DNA of 64,000 nt from Saccharopolyspora phatthalungensis (GTDB lineage Bacteria; Actinomycetota; Actinomycetes; Mycobacteriales; Pseudonocardiaceae): the NCBI RefSeq assembly GCF_014203395.1, contig NZ_JACHIW010000001.1, positions 5,439,501 to 5,503,500 of the forward strand, given 5' to 3'. The notes beneath the pieces are model-generated. The model was not told the origin of the DNA. It ran no database searches and was given only the letters and a program-made list of their open reading frames with translations. Position 1 is the stretch's first letter; every line of letters starts with the position of its first letter. Positions 19,861-28,176 of this stretch are shown piece by piece. A program made the translations under genes and the position numbers.

Positions 19861-20307
19861 TCAGGTTTCCGCGGGCTCGCGGACGATGACGACGGGGCAG
19901 TGCGCGTGGTGCACGACGTGCTGGCTGACCGAGCCGAGCAACGCCTCGGTGAATCCCCCGTGCCCGCGGTTGCCGACGACGATCAGATCCGCCCGGGTTT
20001 CATCGGCGGCGTCGAGCAAGGCGCGCGCGGGATGGCCCTGAGCGACTTCTTTGTGGATCTCTACTGGGCTGGTGTCGCCCAGTACTTCGTCGATGACGGT
20101 GCTGAGTGTGGTGGCGGTGTTGTGCGCGAAGTCCTGGGGGCCGGGGACTTCCCAGTTGTAGATCATCGGCAGGTCCCACACCATGATCGCGGTGATGCTC
20201 CCGCCGACCAGGCCCGCATGCCAGGCCGCCCAGCGCAAGGCGGCCTTCGACGACGGCGACCCGTCCACCCCGACCACGATCGTGTACTGGTGTTCGTTGC
20301 TGCTCAT
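19861..20307 (-). CDS. Universal stress protein (single UspA domain)
   Basis: A 148-aa UspA-fold protein. It begins with the strand and turn YTIVVGVDGSPSSKAALRWA. The ATP-binding loop G-2x-G-9x-G-S is seen as VGNRGHGGFTEALLGSVSQH, followed by HCPVVIV. The start is ATG 20307 with a GGGGAGG site; an upstream in-frame start at 20475 would add a low-quality extension. It lies 11 bp upstream of the GH65 gene in the same direction, so they probably share a transcript. USP proteins of this type bind ATP and are hypoxia-induced in mycobacteria. Confidence 0.92.
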   Translation of the reverse strand: MSSNEHQYTIVVGVDGSPSSKAALRWAAWHAGLVGGSITAIMVWDLPMIYNWEVPGPQDFAHNTATTLSTVIDEVLGDTSPVEIHKEVAQGHPARALLDAADETRADLIVVGNRGHGGFTEALLGSVSQHVVHHAHCPVVIVREPAET

Positions 20308-20492
20308 GGCGGCCTCCCCCGACGGTGCCCGCACCAAGGATGTGCCGCGGATGAGCAGCGCGCACCAGCACGCCGGACCGCCGAATAGCCCGGCAGCACA
20401 CCGCGTACTCGCCGCTGACCCCGTGACCTGTTGAACCGGTCGGTGGTGCCCCAGAGACGACTGGTGGTATCGCACCCATACTCAATTTGAAC

Positions 20493-20511
20493 TAAGGTGA
20501 GCCTTGCCTAT
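20493..20511 (+). promoter_or_regulatory. Putative IdeR/DmdR iron box
   Basis: TAAGGTGAGCCTTGCCTAT matches 14 of 19 positions of the actinobacterial DtxR-family consensus TTAGGTTAGSCTAACCTAA. It lies 43 bp before the start of the FTR1 iron permease gene, a natural place for iron-dependent repression. Confidence 0.65.
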
Positions 20512-20553
20512 TTTCTTGTGGTGTCTCTCGGGCCACGGGCAAGGAGCGTGCGC

Positions 20554-21399
20554 ATGCTGACCAGCAACGCGCTGATCGGGCTGCGGGAAGGTCTGGAGGC
20601 CGTTCTCGTGGTCAGCATTCTGATCGCATTCCTGGTCCGCACCGAGCGCCGTCGCGCGTTGCCGCTGGTGTGGGCCGGGGTCGGCGTCGCGGTGGCCCTG
20701 TCGGTGGCCGTGGGCGCAGTGCTGACCTACACGGCGGCGACGCTGAGTTTCGAGGCGCAGGAGGCCTTCGGTGGCATTGCCTCGATCGTCGCGGTCGCCT
20801 TTGTGACCACCATGATCTTCTGGATGCGCCGCGCCGGACGCACCCTAGCCGCGCAACTGCGCGGGCAGCTCGACGAAGCACTTCGGCTGGGGCCTGTCGC
20901 GGTGATCACCGTGGCGTTCCTCGCGGTTGGGCGGGAAGGGCTGGAGACCGCGGTGTTCTTCTTCTCCAGCGTGCGATCCGCCGGCGGCGGCACGGTGCTG
21001 CCGCTGGTCGGCTTCCTGATCGGCATCGCGATCTCGATCATGCTGGGCTTTCTGCTCTACGTCGGGGCGATCCGGATCAACCTGTCGAAGTTCTTCACCG
21101 TCACCGGTGTGCTGCTGGTCTTCGTCGCGGCCGGGGTTTTGGCCTATGGGGTGCACGATCTGCAGGAGGCCGCGCTGCTGCCCGGCCTGCACGCCCTCGC
21201 CTTCGACGTGAGCGCAAGCGTGCCGCCGACGTCCTGGTACGGCGCGCTGCTGAAGGGGATCTTCAACTTCTCGCCGCAGACCACCGTGCTCGAAGCGATC
21301 GCGTGGGTCGGCTACGTCGTGGTCGTGCTCTCGCTGTTTCTCCGTCCGCGCCGCGGCGCCATCCGGCCCGCCCGCGCCCGCACAGGGGAGGCCACATGA
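20554..21399 (+). CDS. FTR1/EfeU-family high-affinity iron permease
   Basis: A 281-aa membrane protein with about seven helices. It carries both REGLE iron-binding motifs: LREGLEAVLVVSIL in the first helix and VGREGLETAVFFFSS in the fourth. ATG 20554 has AAGGAG eight bases upstream; the longer frame from 20497 overlaps the iron box and is unlikely. The next gene (EfeO-like) overlaps its stop codon as ATGA. This is the EfeU component of an EfeUOB-like importer. An EfeB peroxidase gene is not present nearby. Confidence 0.92.
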   Translation: MLTSNALIGLREGLEAVLVVSILIAFLVRTERRRALPLVWAGVGVAVALSVAVGAVLTYTAATLSFEAQEAFGGIASIVAVAFVTTMIFWMRRAGRTLAAQLRGQLDEALRLGPVAVITVAFLAVGREGLETAVFFFSSVRSAGGGTVLPLVGFLIGIAISIMLGFLLYVGAIRINLSKFFTVTGVLLVFVAAGVLAYGVHDLQEAALLPGLHALAFDVSASVPPTSWYGALLKGIFNFSPQTTVLEAIAWVGYVVVVLSLFLRPRRGAIRPARARTGEAT

Positions 21400-21809
21400 C
21401 GATCATCGCCCGCACCCTGGTTCCCGTGTTCTGCGCCGTCCTGCTCGCTGGCTGCGGCGGGCAACCCGCCGGCAACGCACCGGGCGCGATCATCGTGCAG
21501 GCCGGGGACAACAGCTGCGCGCTGTCGGCGACCTCCGCGCCTGCCGGCACGATCCGTTTCGACGTCACCAATGTCGGTAGCCAGGTCACCGAGTTCTACC
21601 TCTACGGCGAGGGCGACCGGGTGATCAGCGAGGTCGAGAACATCGGCCCCGGCCTGACCCGGCAGCTCGTCGTCGAGGTGCCGCAGAGCGGCAAGTACAC
21701 CACCGCGTGCAAACCTGGAATGCAGGGCGAGAGCATCCGCGAAGTTCGCCGTCACCGCGCCGTCGAACAGGTGATCACCGTGCGACAACCGCGGGCCGCG
21801 GACTCATGA
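21396..21809 (+). CDS. EfeO-like cupredoxin lipoprotein
   Basis: A 137-aa secreted lipoprotein. The signal peptide ends in the lipobox LLAGC (Cys about residue 20). The rest is an EfeO-type cupredoxin domain: VQAGDNSCALSATSAPAG, VGSQVTEFYLYGEGDRVISE and a late KYTTACKPGMQGESI. The M75 peptidase-like helical domain of full EfeO is missing. The last 25 residues look unlike the family; shifting frame by one near 21735 would give a natural KFAVTAP strand and a nearby stop, so an indel is possible. It is translationally coupled to the permease and should deliver iron to it. Confidence 0.8.
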   Translation: MTIIARTLVPVFCAVLLAGCGGQPAGNAPGAIIVQAGDNSCALSATSAPAGTIRFDVTNVGSQVTEFYLYGEGDRVISEVENIGPGLTRQLVVEVPQSGKYTTACKPGMQGESIREVRRHRAVEQVITVRQPRAADS

Positions 21810-23369
21810 GGCATCTACTGCGGACGCGATGCGGGTAAGCAGCGCGCTCAGCGAGCGGGGATCCTCGACCGAGTAGTGGGCCCAGGTCAGGCGGTCGCCG
21901 TGTTCGGCGCTGCGGACCACGATGCCGATGCCGTCGTCGTGGATCTCGTGGAGGGCGTCTTCGTCGGTGTAGTCGTCACCGGCGAAGACGGGGGTGACAT
22001 CGGTGGCTGCGAGCCCCGTCTTGTCCAGCAGCCAGCGCAGTGCCCGGCCTTTGTTCCAGTCGATGTTCGGCAGCAACTCCACCACGCGTCGGCCGTGCGC
22101 GATCCGGAGCGCAGGCAGCCAGTCACCGATCCGGCGCACAGTCCAGATCACGTGGTCGACGTCGTCCGGGCGGACGTTGCGGTAGTGCACGGCGAGGGCG
22201 AATCGCTTGCGGTCGACCAGCACACCGGCTATTGGGTCCAGTTCGATCGTCAGGAGTCGTTCGGCCTCGTCGAGATCGGGTAGTGCCGATTCGGCGGCGT
22301 CTTGTGCGATCGATTCGTCGCCGGGGCCTGCGAGTTCGAACCCGTGGCTGCCCGCGTACCACAGGCCGTCGAGGCGGACCCGGCGGCGCACGTCGTGCAG
22401 GTCTCGGCCGCTGATGATCGCCACTGGGCAGTGCCGCGCGAGTCTCTGCAGGACTTCACGGGTGCGGACCGGCATCGTGACTTTGGCGGGGTCGTTGCGG
22501 ATCGGGGCGAGCGTGCCGTCGAAGTCCAGCAGCAGCACCGGCCGGTGGCCCCGCAGGCGGTCTGCGATCTCGTCCCAATGCTCGAGTCCGTCGGGGACCT
22601 CGGACAGACGGCGCTCGGCGGATTCCGCGACGGCGACGTCGGTGAGCGTGGACACCACCGCGTCGGCCCCGGCGTCCAGCAACCGGCCCGGTGGTCCGGT
22701 GCGGGCCACGCCGACGACGAGGGCGAAACCTCCTGCTCTGGCGGCGTGCACCCCGGACTGCGCGTCTTCGACGACGACACCCGCCGAGGGCGGGGTGTCG
22801 AGCTGGCGTGCCGCCTCCAGGAAGACCGCGGGATCGGGCTTGCCGGGCAGCCCGAGTTCCTCGGCGAGGACGCCGTCCACCCGGATGTCGAACAGGTCGG
22901 CTATCCCGGCTTGTTCGAGCACGAGGGCGCAGTTCCGACTGGCGGAGATCACTGCGGTGTGAATGTGGTGACGGCGCAGCGATTCGATCAGGGTGACCGC
23001 GTCGTCGAACACCTCGACTCCACCGGTGGCGAGGGCTTCGCGGAAGTAGCGGTCCTTGAGCTTGCCCAGGCCGTGACCGGTCTCGATCCCGGCCTCGTCG
23101 TCCGGGGCACCACGTGGCAGGTCGATGCCACGGGAGCACAGGAAGTCGAGCACCCCGTTGACACGGGGTTTGCCGTCGACGTGCCGGAGGTAATCGGCGT
23201 CGGTGAACGAACGGTGATCTTCCCGTGCCGGGGGTGGGCGATCCGCCAGATAGAGGTCGAACAGCCGTGCCCACGCGGCGGCGTGCACCTTGGCGGTGTC
23301 GGTGAGCACACCGTCCATGTCGAACAGCACTGCACGGTGGCGACATGGATCGATGCTGGTGGTAGCCAC
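21804..23369 (-). CDS. HAD hydrolase (beta-phosphoglucomutase-like) fused to trehalose-6-phosphate phosphatase
   Basis: A 521-aa two-domain protein. Residues ~1-240 form a beta-phosphoglucomutase/HAD domain with VLFDMDGVLTDTAKVHAAAW, a cap, and motif IV in VVVEDAQSGVHAARAGGF. Residues ~270-515 form an OtsB trehalose-6-phosphate phosphatase with LLLDFDGTLAPIRNDP, AIISGRDLHDV, GSHGFELAGPG and VFAGDDYTDEDAL. It uses a GTG start preceded by AGGGAG. M. tuberculosis Rv2006 (otsB1, DosR regulon) has the same two domains plus a C-terminal GH65, which is here a separate gene. It would make or remodel trehalose under stress. Convergent with the EfeO-like gene, stop codons touching. Confidence 0.92.
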   Translation of the reverse strand: MATTSIDPCRHRAVLFDMDGVLTDTAKVHAAAWARLFDLYLADRPPPAREDHRSFTDADYLRHVDGKPRVNGVLDFLCSRGIDLPRGAPDDEAGIETGHGLGKLKDRYFREALATGGVEVFDDAVTLIESLRRHHIHTAVISASRNCALVLEQAGIADLFDIRVDGVLAEELGLPGKPDPAVFLEAARQLDTPPSAGVVVEDAQSGVHAARAGGFALVVGVARTGPPGRLLDAGADAVVSTLTDVAVAESAERRLSEVPDGLEHWDEIADRLRGHRPVLLLDFDGTLAPIRNDPAKVTMPVRTREVLQRLARHCPVAIISGRDLHDVRRRVRLDGLWYAGSHGFELAGPGDESIAQDAAESALPDLDEAERLLTIELDPIAGVLVDRKRFALAVHYRNVRPDDVDHVIWTVRRIGDWLPALRIAHGRRVVELLPNIDWNKGRALRWLLDKTGLAATDVTPVFAGDDYTDEDALHEIHDDGIGIVVRSAEHGDRLTWAHYSVEDPRSLSALLTRIASAVDAS

Positions 23370-23486
23370 GGTGACTCCCTGCCTGGCCGCGATGTGTTCG
23401 TGGAGTACCCACCGTCGTAGGAATCCACCGGCGAGGCGTGTCGGGTGCGGGGCGCGCAGCGCGGAAGAGCCGACTCGGTGTTGGTT

Positions 23487-24758
23487 TCACAGGGCGAGTG
23501 CGATCCCCACGGCGACTGCGGTGGCAGGCAGCACCAGCAGGGCTGCCAGGCGCAGTGCGAACCGCAGTCCGCCGGCTGCGGCGGCGAGTACGAGTTTGAT
23601 CAGGGTGTTGCTGAGCAAGGCTGCCCCAACCCCGAGCACGGCGACGCTGGTGGGGACGACGGTTTCGGCCAGTGAGGCAGCCGCGACTGCTGAGGTGTGG
23701 GCATCGGCGAGTCCGCCCACGAAGGCCGCGGCGAGCACACCCTGCTCGCCGAGCAGGGCTGCAGCTGCCCGGGTGGCCAGCAGGAGCAACACCAGCAACA
23801 GGGTCAGTGACAGCGTGACCCGCAGCGATAGCGGTCGCTGGAACGCCGACGGCGCGGCACCGGTGTTTGTCGGGCCCGATGAATCTTGGCCTTCACCGGC
23901 ACGCCCCGCTCGCCAGGTGAGCCACCCGGCCTCAACCAGCAGCACGACCGCGCCGGCGACCGAGGCCGGAACCAGCCGGACGGCGACCGGTGGGCTGGCG
24001 ACGGCGGTGAGTGCGATGAGCTGCACCAGGGTGGCCACGCTCGCGGCGAGTACTGCGGGCAGCACCACCGCCTGCACGCTGCGGCCGGTCCGGCGGGCGA
24101 GCACGACGGTGGTCGCCGAGGCGGACACGAATCCGCCCAGAAATCCGACGATCAGCAGTCCATGGCGTTCGCCCAGTGCACGCACGGCCACGTACCCGGC
24201 CCAGCCGATGACGGTGATGGCGATGACCAGCAACCAGATCCGGGACGGGTTGAGGACCCCGTAGGGGCCCAGTGGCCGGTCCGGGAGCAGGGGGTAGATC
24301 ACGAAAGCGACGACGAACAGCCGGATGGCGTCGGCGATGTCGTCGTCGGTGACCAGGCGGGTCGCGAAGCGGTGCAGCGGTCGTTTCGCGGCGAGCAGCG
24401 CCACGACGGCGACCGCGATGGGCACCGCCCAGGTCGGCTGCGTCCACGCCAGCGCCCCGAGGAGCACGGTGGCGATCGCGGCGACCTCGGTGGTCGCCCC
24501 GATGTCCGCCTCGGCGGACGCCTGGGCGGTGAGCACGTACCAGACGATGACCAGCACGCTGGCGGCGCTGATCGTGACGATCAGCACGGCCGGGCCGAGC
24601 GCCGCGGAGATCGCCCCTGCGACGCCGAGCAAGGAGAACGTCCGGGAACCGGCCGGGCGCAACGGCTGCCCGGCAGTGCTGTGCTCGCGCTCCAAACCCA
24701 GCAGCAGCCCGATCGCCAGGGCGGTGGCGAAGTGCACGAGCGCGGTCGTGGTGTCCAC
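23487..24758 (-). CDS. MgtC/SapB-DUF4010 family membrane protein
   Basis: A 423-aa integral membrane protein with about 11-12 hydrophobic segments. The N-terminus has the MgtC/SapB signature FATALAIGLLLGLEREH and GSRTFSLLGVAGAI. The C-terminal half has the DUF4010 features LGGFVSASATTVVLARR and AAFVGGLADAHTSAVAAASL. A central charged loop (about residues 280-300) separates them. It uses a GTG start. Function of this fused family is unknown; MgtC relatives affect magnesium or phosphate homeostasis. It lies 118 bp upstream of the HAD-OtsB gene in the same direction. Confidence 0.85.
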   Translation of the reverse strand: MDTTTALVHFATALAIGLLLGLEREHSTAGQPLRPAGSRTFSLLGVAGAISAALGPAVLIVTISAASVLVIVWYVLTAQASAEADIGATTEVAAIATVLLGALAWTQPTWAVPIAVAVVALLAAKRPLHRFATRLVTDDDIADAIRLFVVAFVIYPLLPDRPLGPYGVLNPSRIWLLVIAITVIGWAGYVAVRALGERHGLLIVGFLGGFVSASATTVVLARRTGRSVQAVVLPAVLAASVATLVQLIALTAVASPPVAVRLVPASVAGAVVLLVEAGWLTWRAGRAGEGQDSSGPTNTGAAPSAFQRPLSLRVTLSLTLLLVLLLLATRAAAALLGEQGVLAAAFVGGLADAHTSAVAAASLAETVVPTSVAVLGVGAALLSNTLIKLVLAAAAGGLRFALRLAALLVLPATAVAVGIALAL

Positions 24759-24767
24759 CGGGTCGCC

Positions 24768-24893
24768 TCAGTCGGGGACGTCGCGTTCCAGCTCGTCGAG
24801 CCGCGCGAGGTCGGTGGCGTCGTTGGGTGCCCGCCGGTCCCCGCGGGGCAACAGCGCTGCGCCCGAGCCGACCTTGGGGCCGAAATCAGCCAT
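24768..24893 (-). CDS. Possible small hypothetical protein
   Basis: A 41-aa frame starting [15 protein letters not shown], rich in Asp and Arg at its C-terminus ([12 protein letters not shown]). It ends 10 bp before the MgtC/DUF4010 start and is read in the same direction. The frame stays open upstream to 25046, so the start is unsure and no good ribosome site is seen. No family recognised. A DevR-like half-site (TGGGACCTGTACC, complement of about 24948-24960) lies upstream. Confidence 0.3.
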   Translation of the reverse strand: MADFGPKVGSGAALLPRGDRRAPNDATDLARLDELERDVPD

Positions 24894-25023
24894 GGCCGAA
24901 CCCGTTGGTGCCGCGGGCAAGAGATTGCGACATCGCTGCTCCTTAGCGGTACAGGTCCCAGTGAAGAGCATCATTGACCGCATCACACACCGATGCAGTG
25001 GCGGGAAGCGTACGGCCGGACGG

Positions 25024-25491
25024 TCAGGAGGCCGGGGTCGCTCCATCCGCCAGGACCGGCACGGGTTCGACCTCGACGGAAACGTTCAGGCCCGATCGAA
25101 CGCTTTGGGTCACAGCGCAGTAGTCCTCGAACAGGTCGACGCATCGGTGCATCCGGCCGACATCATCTTCGGCGACCTCGGGGTGGATGTGCACGGTGAT
25201 ACCGCCCAGTCGCAGATGCCCACGCTCGTCCCGGGCGAAGGAGACATCAGCCGACGTGCTCATGCCGTACACCGTGATCCGCGCTTTGCGCAGGCAGAAC
25301 AACGCACTCGCGGACAGGCAGTTGGCGATGGCGGCGCCGAGCAGCCGCGCGGCATTGGGGCCCGCTTCGGCGCCAAGCGGTTCCGGCTCGTCCACGACCA
25401 GAGGGGGCACTCCCGGTTGGTGGAAATCGACGAGGAATTGGTAGCCCTCCTGCAGCGACAGGGTCACCGTGACCTCTTCCTGCTCTGCCAT
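25024..25491 (-). CDS. OsmC/Ohr-family peroxide-resistance protein
   Basis: A 155-aa OsmC-fold protein. The first peroxidatic cysteine is in [20 protein letters not shown]. The second conserved Cys lies in [16 protein letters not shown], as is typical of OsmC/YhfA-like members. GGTGGAG precedes the ATG. It would reduce organic hydroperoxides using a dithiol. The gene is divergent from the USP gene at 25686 with about 194 bp between, and sits inside the stress cluster. Confidence 0.85.
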   Translation of the reverse strand: MAEQEEVTVTLSLQEGYQFLVDFHQPGVPPLVVDEPEPLGAEAGPNAARLLGAAIANCLSASALFCLRKARITVYGMSTSADVSFARDERGHLRLGGITVHIHPEVAEDDVGRMHRCVDLFEDYCAVTQSVRSGLNVSVEVEPVPVLADGATPAS

Positions 25492-25685
25492 CGCTCCACC
25501 TCGCCGCGTTGCAGGTCCCGTGTCCTCACCAGCGTTATCGCGACCAGGTCTCGTCCCTAGAGGACTTCGTCAGCGACTCCAACGGGGGCTCGTCGGCGTC
25601 GGCATGCGATCTCGGGTCATGGCGAGTACACCCGGCGTTATTGCCACTGCGGGCGTCGATCATTGACCTGGATACCGGGGGAGTC

Positions 25686-26138
25686 ATGGCCGAGAACAAG
25701 CCGCGGATCGTGGTGGGCGTGGACGGTTCGCCCGGCTCCCGCGCGGCGCTGCGGTGGGCGCTACGGTACGCCGAGCACAGCAACGGCCACATCGTTGCCC
25801 TGATCGCGTGCGGAATTCCGGCCCTTATCGATGTGGTGCTGCCGATGTCCGAGGACGATGTAGCCGCCCAAGCGGAACGCGAGTTGCGGAAGGCGGTTGA
25901 AGAGACCCGCGTTTTGCTGGGGACGCGGGCTCCCGTGGAGCAACGAGTCGTCCGCGACCACGCCGCGAGGGCACTGCTGGACGAGGCGCAGGAAGCGGAC
26001 CTGCTGGTGGTCGGACACCGCGGGCACGGCGGGTTCGTCGAGGCTCTCCTGGGGTCGGTGAGCCAGCACTGCGTCCACCACGCGCCGTGCCCGGTCGTCG
26101 TCGTCCGCTGCGCCGCTGGATGGGGCAGTCAAACCTAG
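25686..26138 (+). CDS. Universal stress protein (first of a tandem pair)
   Basis: A 150-aa single-domain UspA protein. It shows RIVVGVDGSPGSRAALRWAL, the ATP loop VGHRGHGGFVEALLGSVSQH and CPVVVVR. ATG 25686 is preceded by GGGGGAG; the frame open from 25509 adds an unlikely tail. It shares long identical stretches with the next gene (26256), including the first 20 residues and the C-terminal loop, so the two are recent duplicates. Confidence 0.92.
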   Translation: MAENKPRIVVGVDGSPGSRAALRWALRYAEHSNGHIVALIACGIPALIDVVLPMSEDDVAAQAERELRKAVEETRVLLGTRAPVEQRVVRDHAARALLDEAQEADLLVVGHRGHGGFVEALLGSVSQHCVHHAPCPVVVVRCAAGWGSQT

Positions 26139-26255
26139 AACGCGGTCCTCATAGGGGCCTTCGTCAACGACTTCGACCAGACCTGGGCTGGCCTCCGGTC
26201 TCGACGCGGCGTACATCGGCTTCGACTGGTCGAGCTGTGGGCCGTTGGGAGTGTC

Positions 26256-26702
26256 ATGAGCGAGAACGAACTGCGGATCGTGGTGGGAGTGGACGGCTCA
26301 CCGGGCTCGCGAGCCGCGCTGCGGTGGGCGCTGCGGTACGCCGAGCAGTGCGGCGGTGCGGTCACCGCGGTGATCGCGTGGTCGCCGCCGACCTTTACTG
26401 AGGTCGCGCCGATGCCGCCAGTGTTGTCGGACGAGGACTCGGTTGCGAGGGCGGAGTGGGAGCTGCGGAAGGCAGTCGACGAAACCCGGGCGTCGCTGGA
26501 GACGTCGGTGCCAGTCCGCCAGGAGGTGGCTCGCGGTCACGCCGTGCGGGCGTTGTTGGACTGCGCGCAGGATGCAGATCTGCTGGTGGTGGGAAGCCGC
26601 GGACACGGTGGATTCGTGGGGGCGTTGCTGGGCTCGGTGAGTCTGCACTGCGTGACCCATGCGCATTGTCCGGTCGTCGTTGTTCGTCCCGCCGCTGGAT
26701 GA
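26256..26702 (+). CDS. Universal stress protein (second of a tandem pair)
   Basis: A 148-aa single-domain UspA protein nearly parallel to the gene at 25686. It has RIVVGVDGSPGSRAALRWAL and the ATP loop VGSRGHGGFVGALLGSVSLH. The pair differ mainly in the middle (residues 35-80). The upstream spacer repeats a motif of the first copy's upstream region (CTTCGTCA-CGACT-type, 25563-25580 and 26158-26175), so promoter DNA was copied too. Convergent to the double-domain USP with 22 bp between. Confidence 0.92.
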   Translation: MSENELRIVVGVDGSPGSRAALRWALRYAEQCGGAVTAVIAWSPPTFTEVAPMPPVLSDEDSVARAEWELRKAVDETRASLETSVPVRQEVARGHAVRALLDCAQDADLLVVGSRGHGGFVGALLGSVSLHCVTHAHCPVVVVRPAAG

Positions 26703-26724
26703 CCGGACCGTGGCAATGATGTGT

Positions 26725-27564
26725 TCAGTCCCGTTCTCCGTTGACACGCACGACAGCCACTGGGCAGTGGGCGTGGTGCAGCACTCCGGCCGCGACGGAA
26801 CCGAGGAGCATGCCGCTGTATCCACCGCGACCTCGATGACCGACCACAACGAGCTCGGCGTCGTGGGATGCGCGGGTGAGAGCGGAGACGGGGTGACCGC
26901 GTTGGGCTATCTTCTGAATCCGGACATCGGGGTATTTGTCGCTGTACCCGGCCACCTGCTCGGCGAGGCGACGTTGCATTCGCTGCTGAAGTTCGGCCGG
27001 GCTGGGCAGTGGTATTGGTGTCGCGAAGACGTCGTCGTGTTCGGGCTGCTGCCAGAGTTGCATCGCCAGCAGATCGAGGCCGCGGACGGCGGCGGCTTCG
27101 AGGGCGAACTCCAGCACGACGCGACTCAGCGGTGAGGTATCCAAGCCGACGACAACGGGGCCGGTGACCCCAGCTCTCGCGCGGACGACCACGACGGGGC
27201 AGGAACTGTGCATGGCCACGGCGGTGCTCACCGAGCCCAGCAGCGCGCCGGTGAAGCCGCCGAGCCCGCGTGAACCAACGACGATCACGCTCGCCCGGGT
27301 GGAGCGACCGATCAGGACCTCGGCAGGGTGGCCCGAGGTGACTTCCTCGGTCACGGCAACGTGCGGTGCCTCCGCACGGCAGCGCGCCCCGAGCTCGCGC
27401 ACGGTCGCGTCAGCCCATTCGGACCGCGCTGGGTCGTCGTTGACGAGCACGAGATGCAGCGGTAGGAGTCGGTGTCGCGCGTCTGCGGCTGCCCACGAGG
27501 CAGCCAACGTCGACTCTGGCGAGCCGTCGACTCCTACCACCGCGAGGCGAGACGATTCCGTCAT
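26725..27564 (-). CDS. Universal stress protein, double UspA domain
   Basis: A 279-aa tandem USP like M. tuberculosis Rv2623/Rv2005c. Domain 1: AVVGVDGSPESTLAASWAAA with ATP loop VGSRGLGGFTGALLGSVSTA. Domain 2: VVVGLDTSPLSRVVLEFALE with loop VGHRGRGGYSGMLLGSVAAG and HCPVAVVR. It lies 55 bp downstream of the hsp20 gene in the same direction, so the two may share a promoter. In mycobacteria such proteins bind ATP and slow growth under hypoxia. Confidence 0.92.
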   Translation of the reverse strand: MTESSRLAVVGVDGSPESTLAASWAAADARHRLLPLHLVLVNDDPARSEWADATVRELGARCRAEAPHVAVTEEVTSGHPAEVLIGRSTRASVIVVGSRGLGGFTGALLGSVSTAVAMHSSCPVVVVRARAGVTGPVVVGLDTSPLSRVVLEFALEAAAVRGLDLLAMQLWQQPEHDDVFATPIPLPSPAELQQRMQRRLAEQVAGYSDKYPDVRIQKIAQRGHPVSALTRASHDAELVVVGHRGRGGYSGMLLGSVAAGVLHHAHCPVAVVRVNGERD

Positions 27565-27619
27565 GGCTCCCCAATCGAAGCCCTATCCCGCACCGACTGA
27601 CCAGCCGTCGACGCTCGGC

Positions 27620-28030
27620 TCACTTTCCCTTGCGCGCCACCGGGATTTCCTTCCGCATCTCGACTTCACGTCGTGGGATGCGGATGGTGAGGATGCCGGC
27701 TTCGTACTCGGCGTTGATGTCGTCGGTGTTGCAGCTGGTCGGCAGCAGCAGGGTGCGGCTGAACGAGCCGTAGAAGAACTCGCTGTGCCGGTCGGTGCGT
27801 TCTTCGTGCTTGCGTTCGGCGTTGATCTTGAGCTGGTTGCCTTCGACGTTGATGTGGATGTCCTTGTCGGGGTCCACCCCGGGCAGTTCGCAGCGGATGA
27901 CGAACTCGTCCTTCTCGGCGTAGGTCTCCACCCGCATCGCGTGCCGTTCACCGAAAGGCCATTCGGTTTCGAACATCTGGAAGATGTCGGGCAGGCCCAT
28001 GCTCGGGCGGGGCAGCAAGTGGTGGGTCAT
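27620..28030 (-). CDS. Hsp20/alpha-crystallin small heat-shock protein
   Basis: A 136-aa small heat-shock protein. The alpha-crystallin domain covers about residues 35-125, with ELPGVDPDKDIHINVEGNQL, FSRTLLLPTSCNTDDINAEY and EAGILTIRIPR. The C-terminal IPV matches the I-x-V tail that links oligomers. ATG 28030 follows GGAGG by five bases; ATG 28042 is upstream. It is the counterpart of HspX/Acr, the DosR marker protein, and sits next to an Acg-type nitroreductase exactly as hspX and acg do in M. tuberculosis (Rv2031c/Rv2032). Confidence 0.93.
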   Translation of the reverse strand: MTHHLLPRPSMGLPDIFQMFETEWPFGERHAMRVETYAEKDEFVIRCELPGVDPDKDIHINVEGNQLKINAERKHEERTDRHSEFFYGSFSRTLLLPTSCNTDDINAEYEAGILTIRIPRREVEMRKEIPVARKGK

Positions 28031-28176
28031 GGTGTCCTCCATAAGGACTGGTTGGAGCGTGCTTGAGGGTCCGGCATGCGCGTGGCGAGGAATAGTGCCG
28101 ACCGGCCCCGTTCCTGCCGGATGCGTCGCGGGTACCCGGGCGGTGTTGGGCGTGAAACCGGTGGTGCGGGGGTGTC

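Noticed and set aside
28031..28176. DevR box in the hsp20/acg-like divergent promoter
   Set aside because: Searched by eye; GGGCAGATCGGTCCC near 28182 has the wrong spacing and lies in coding sequence.
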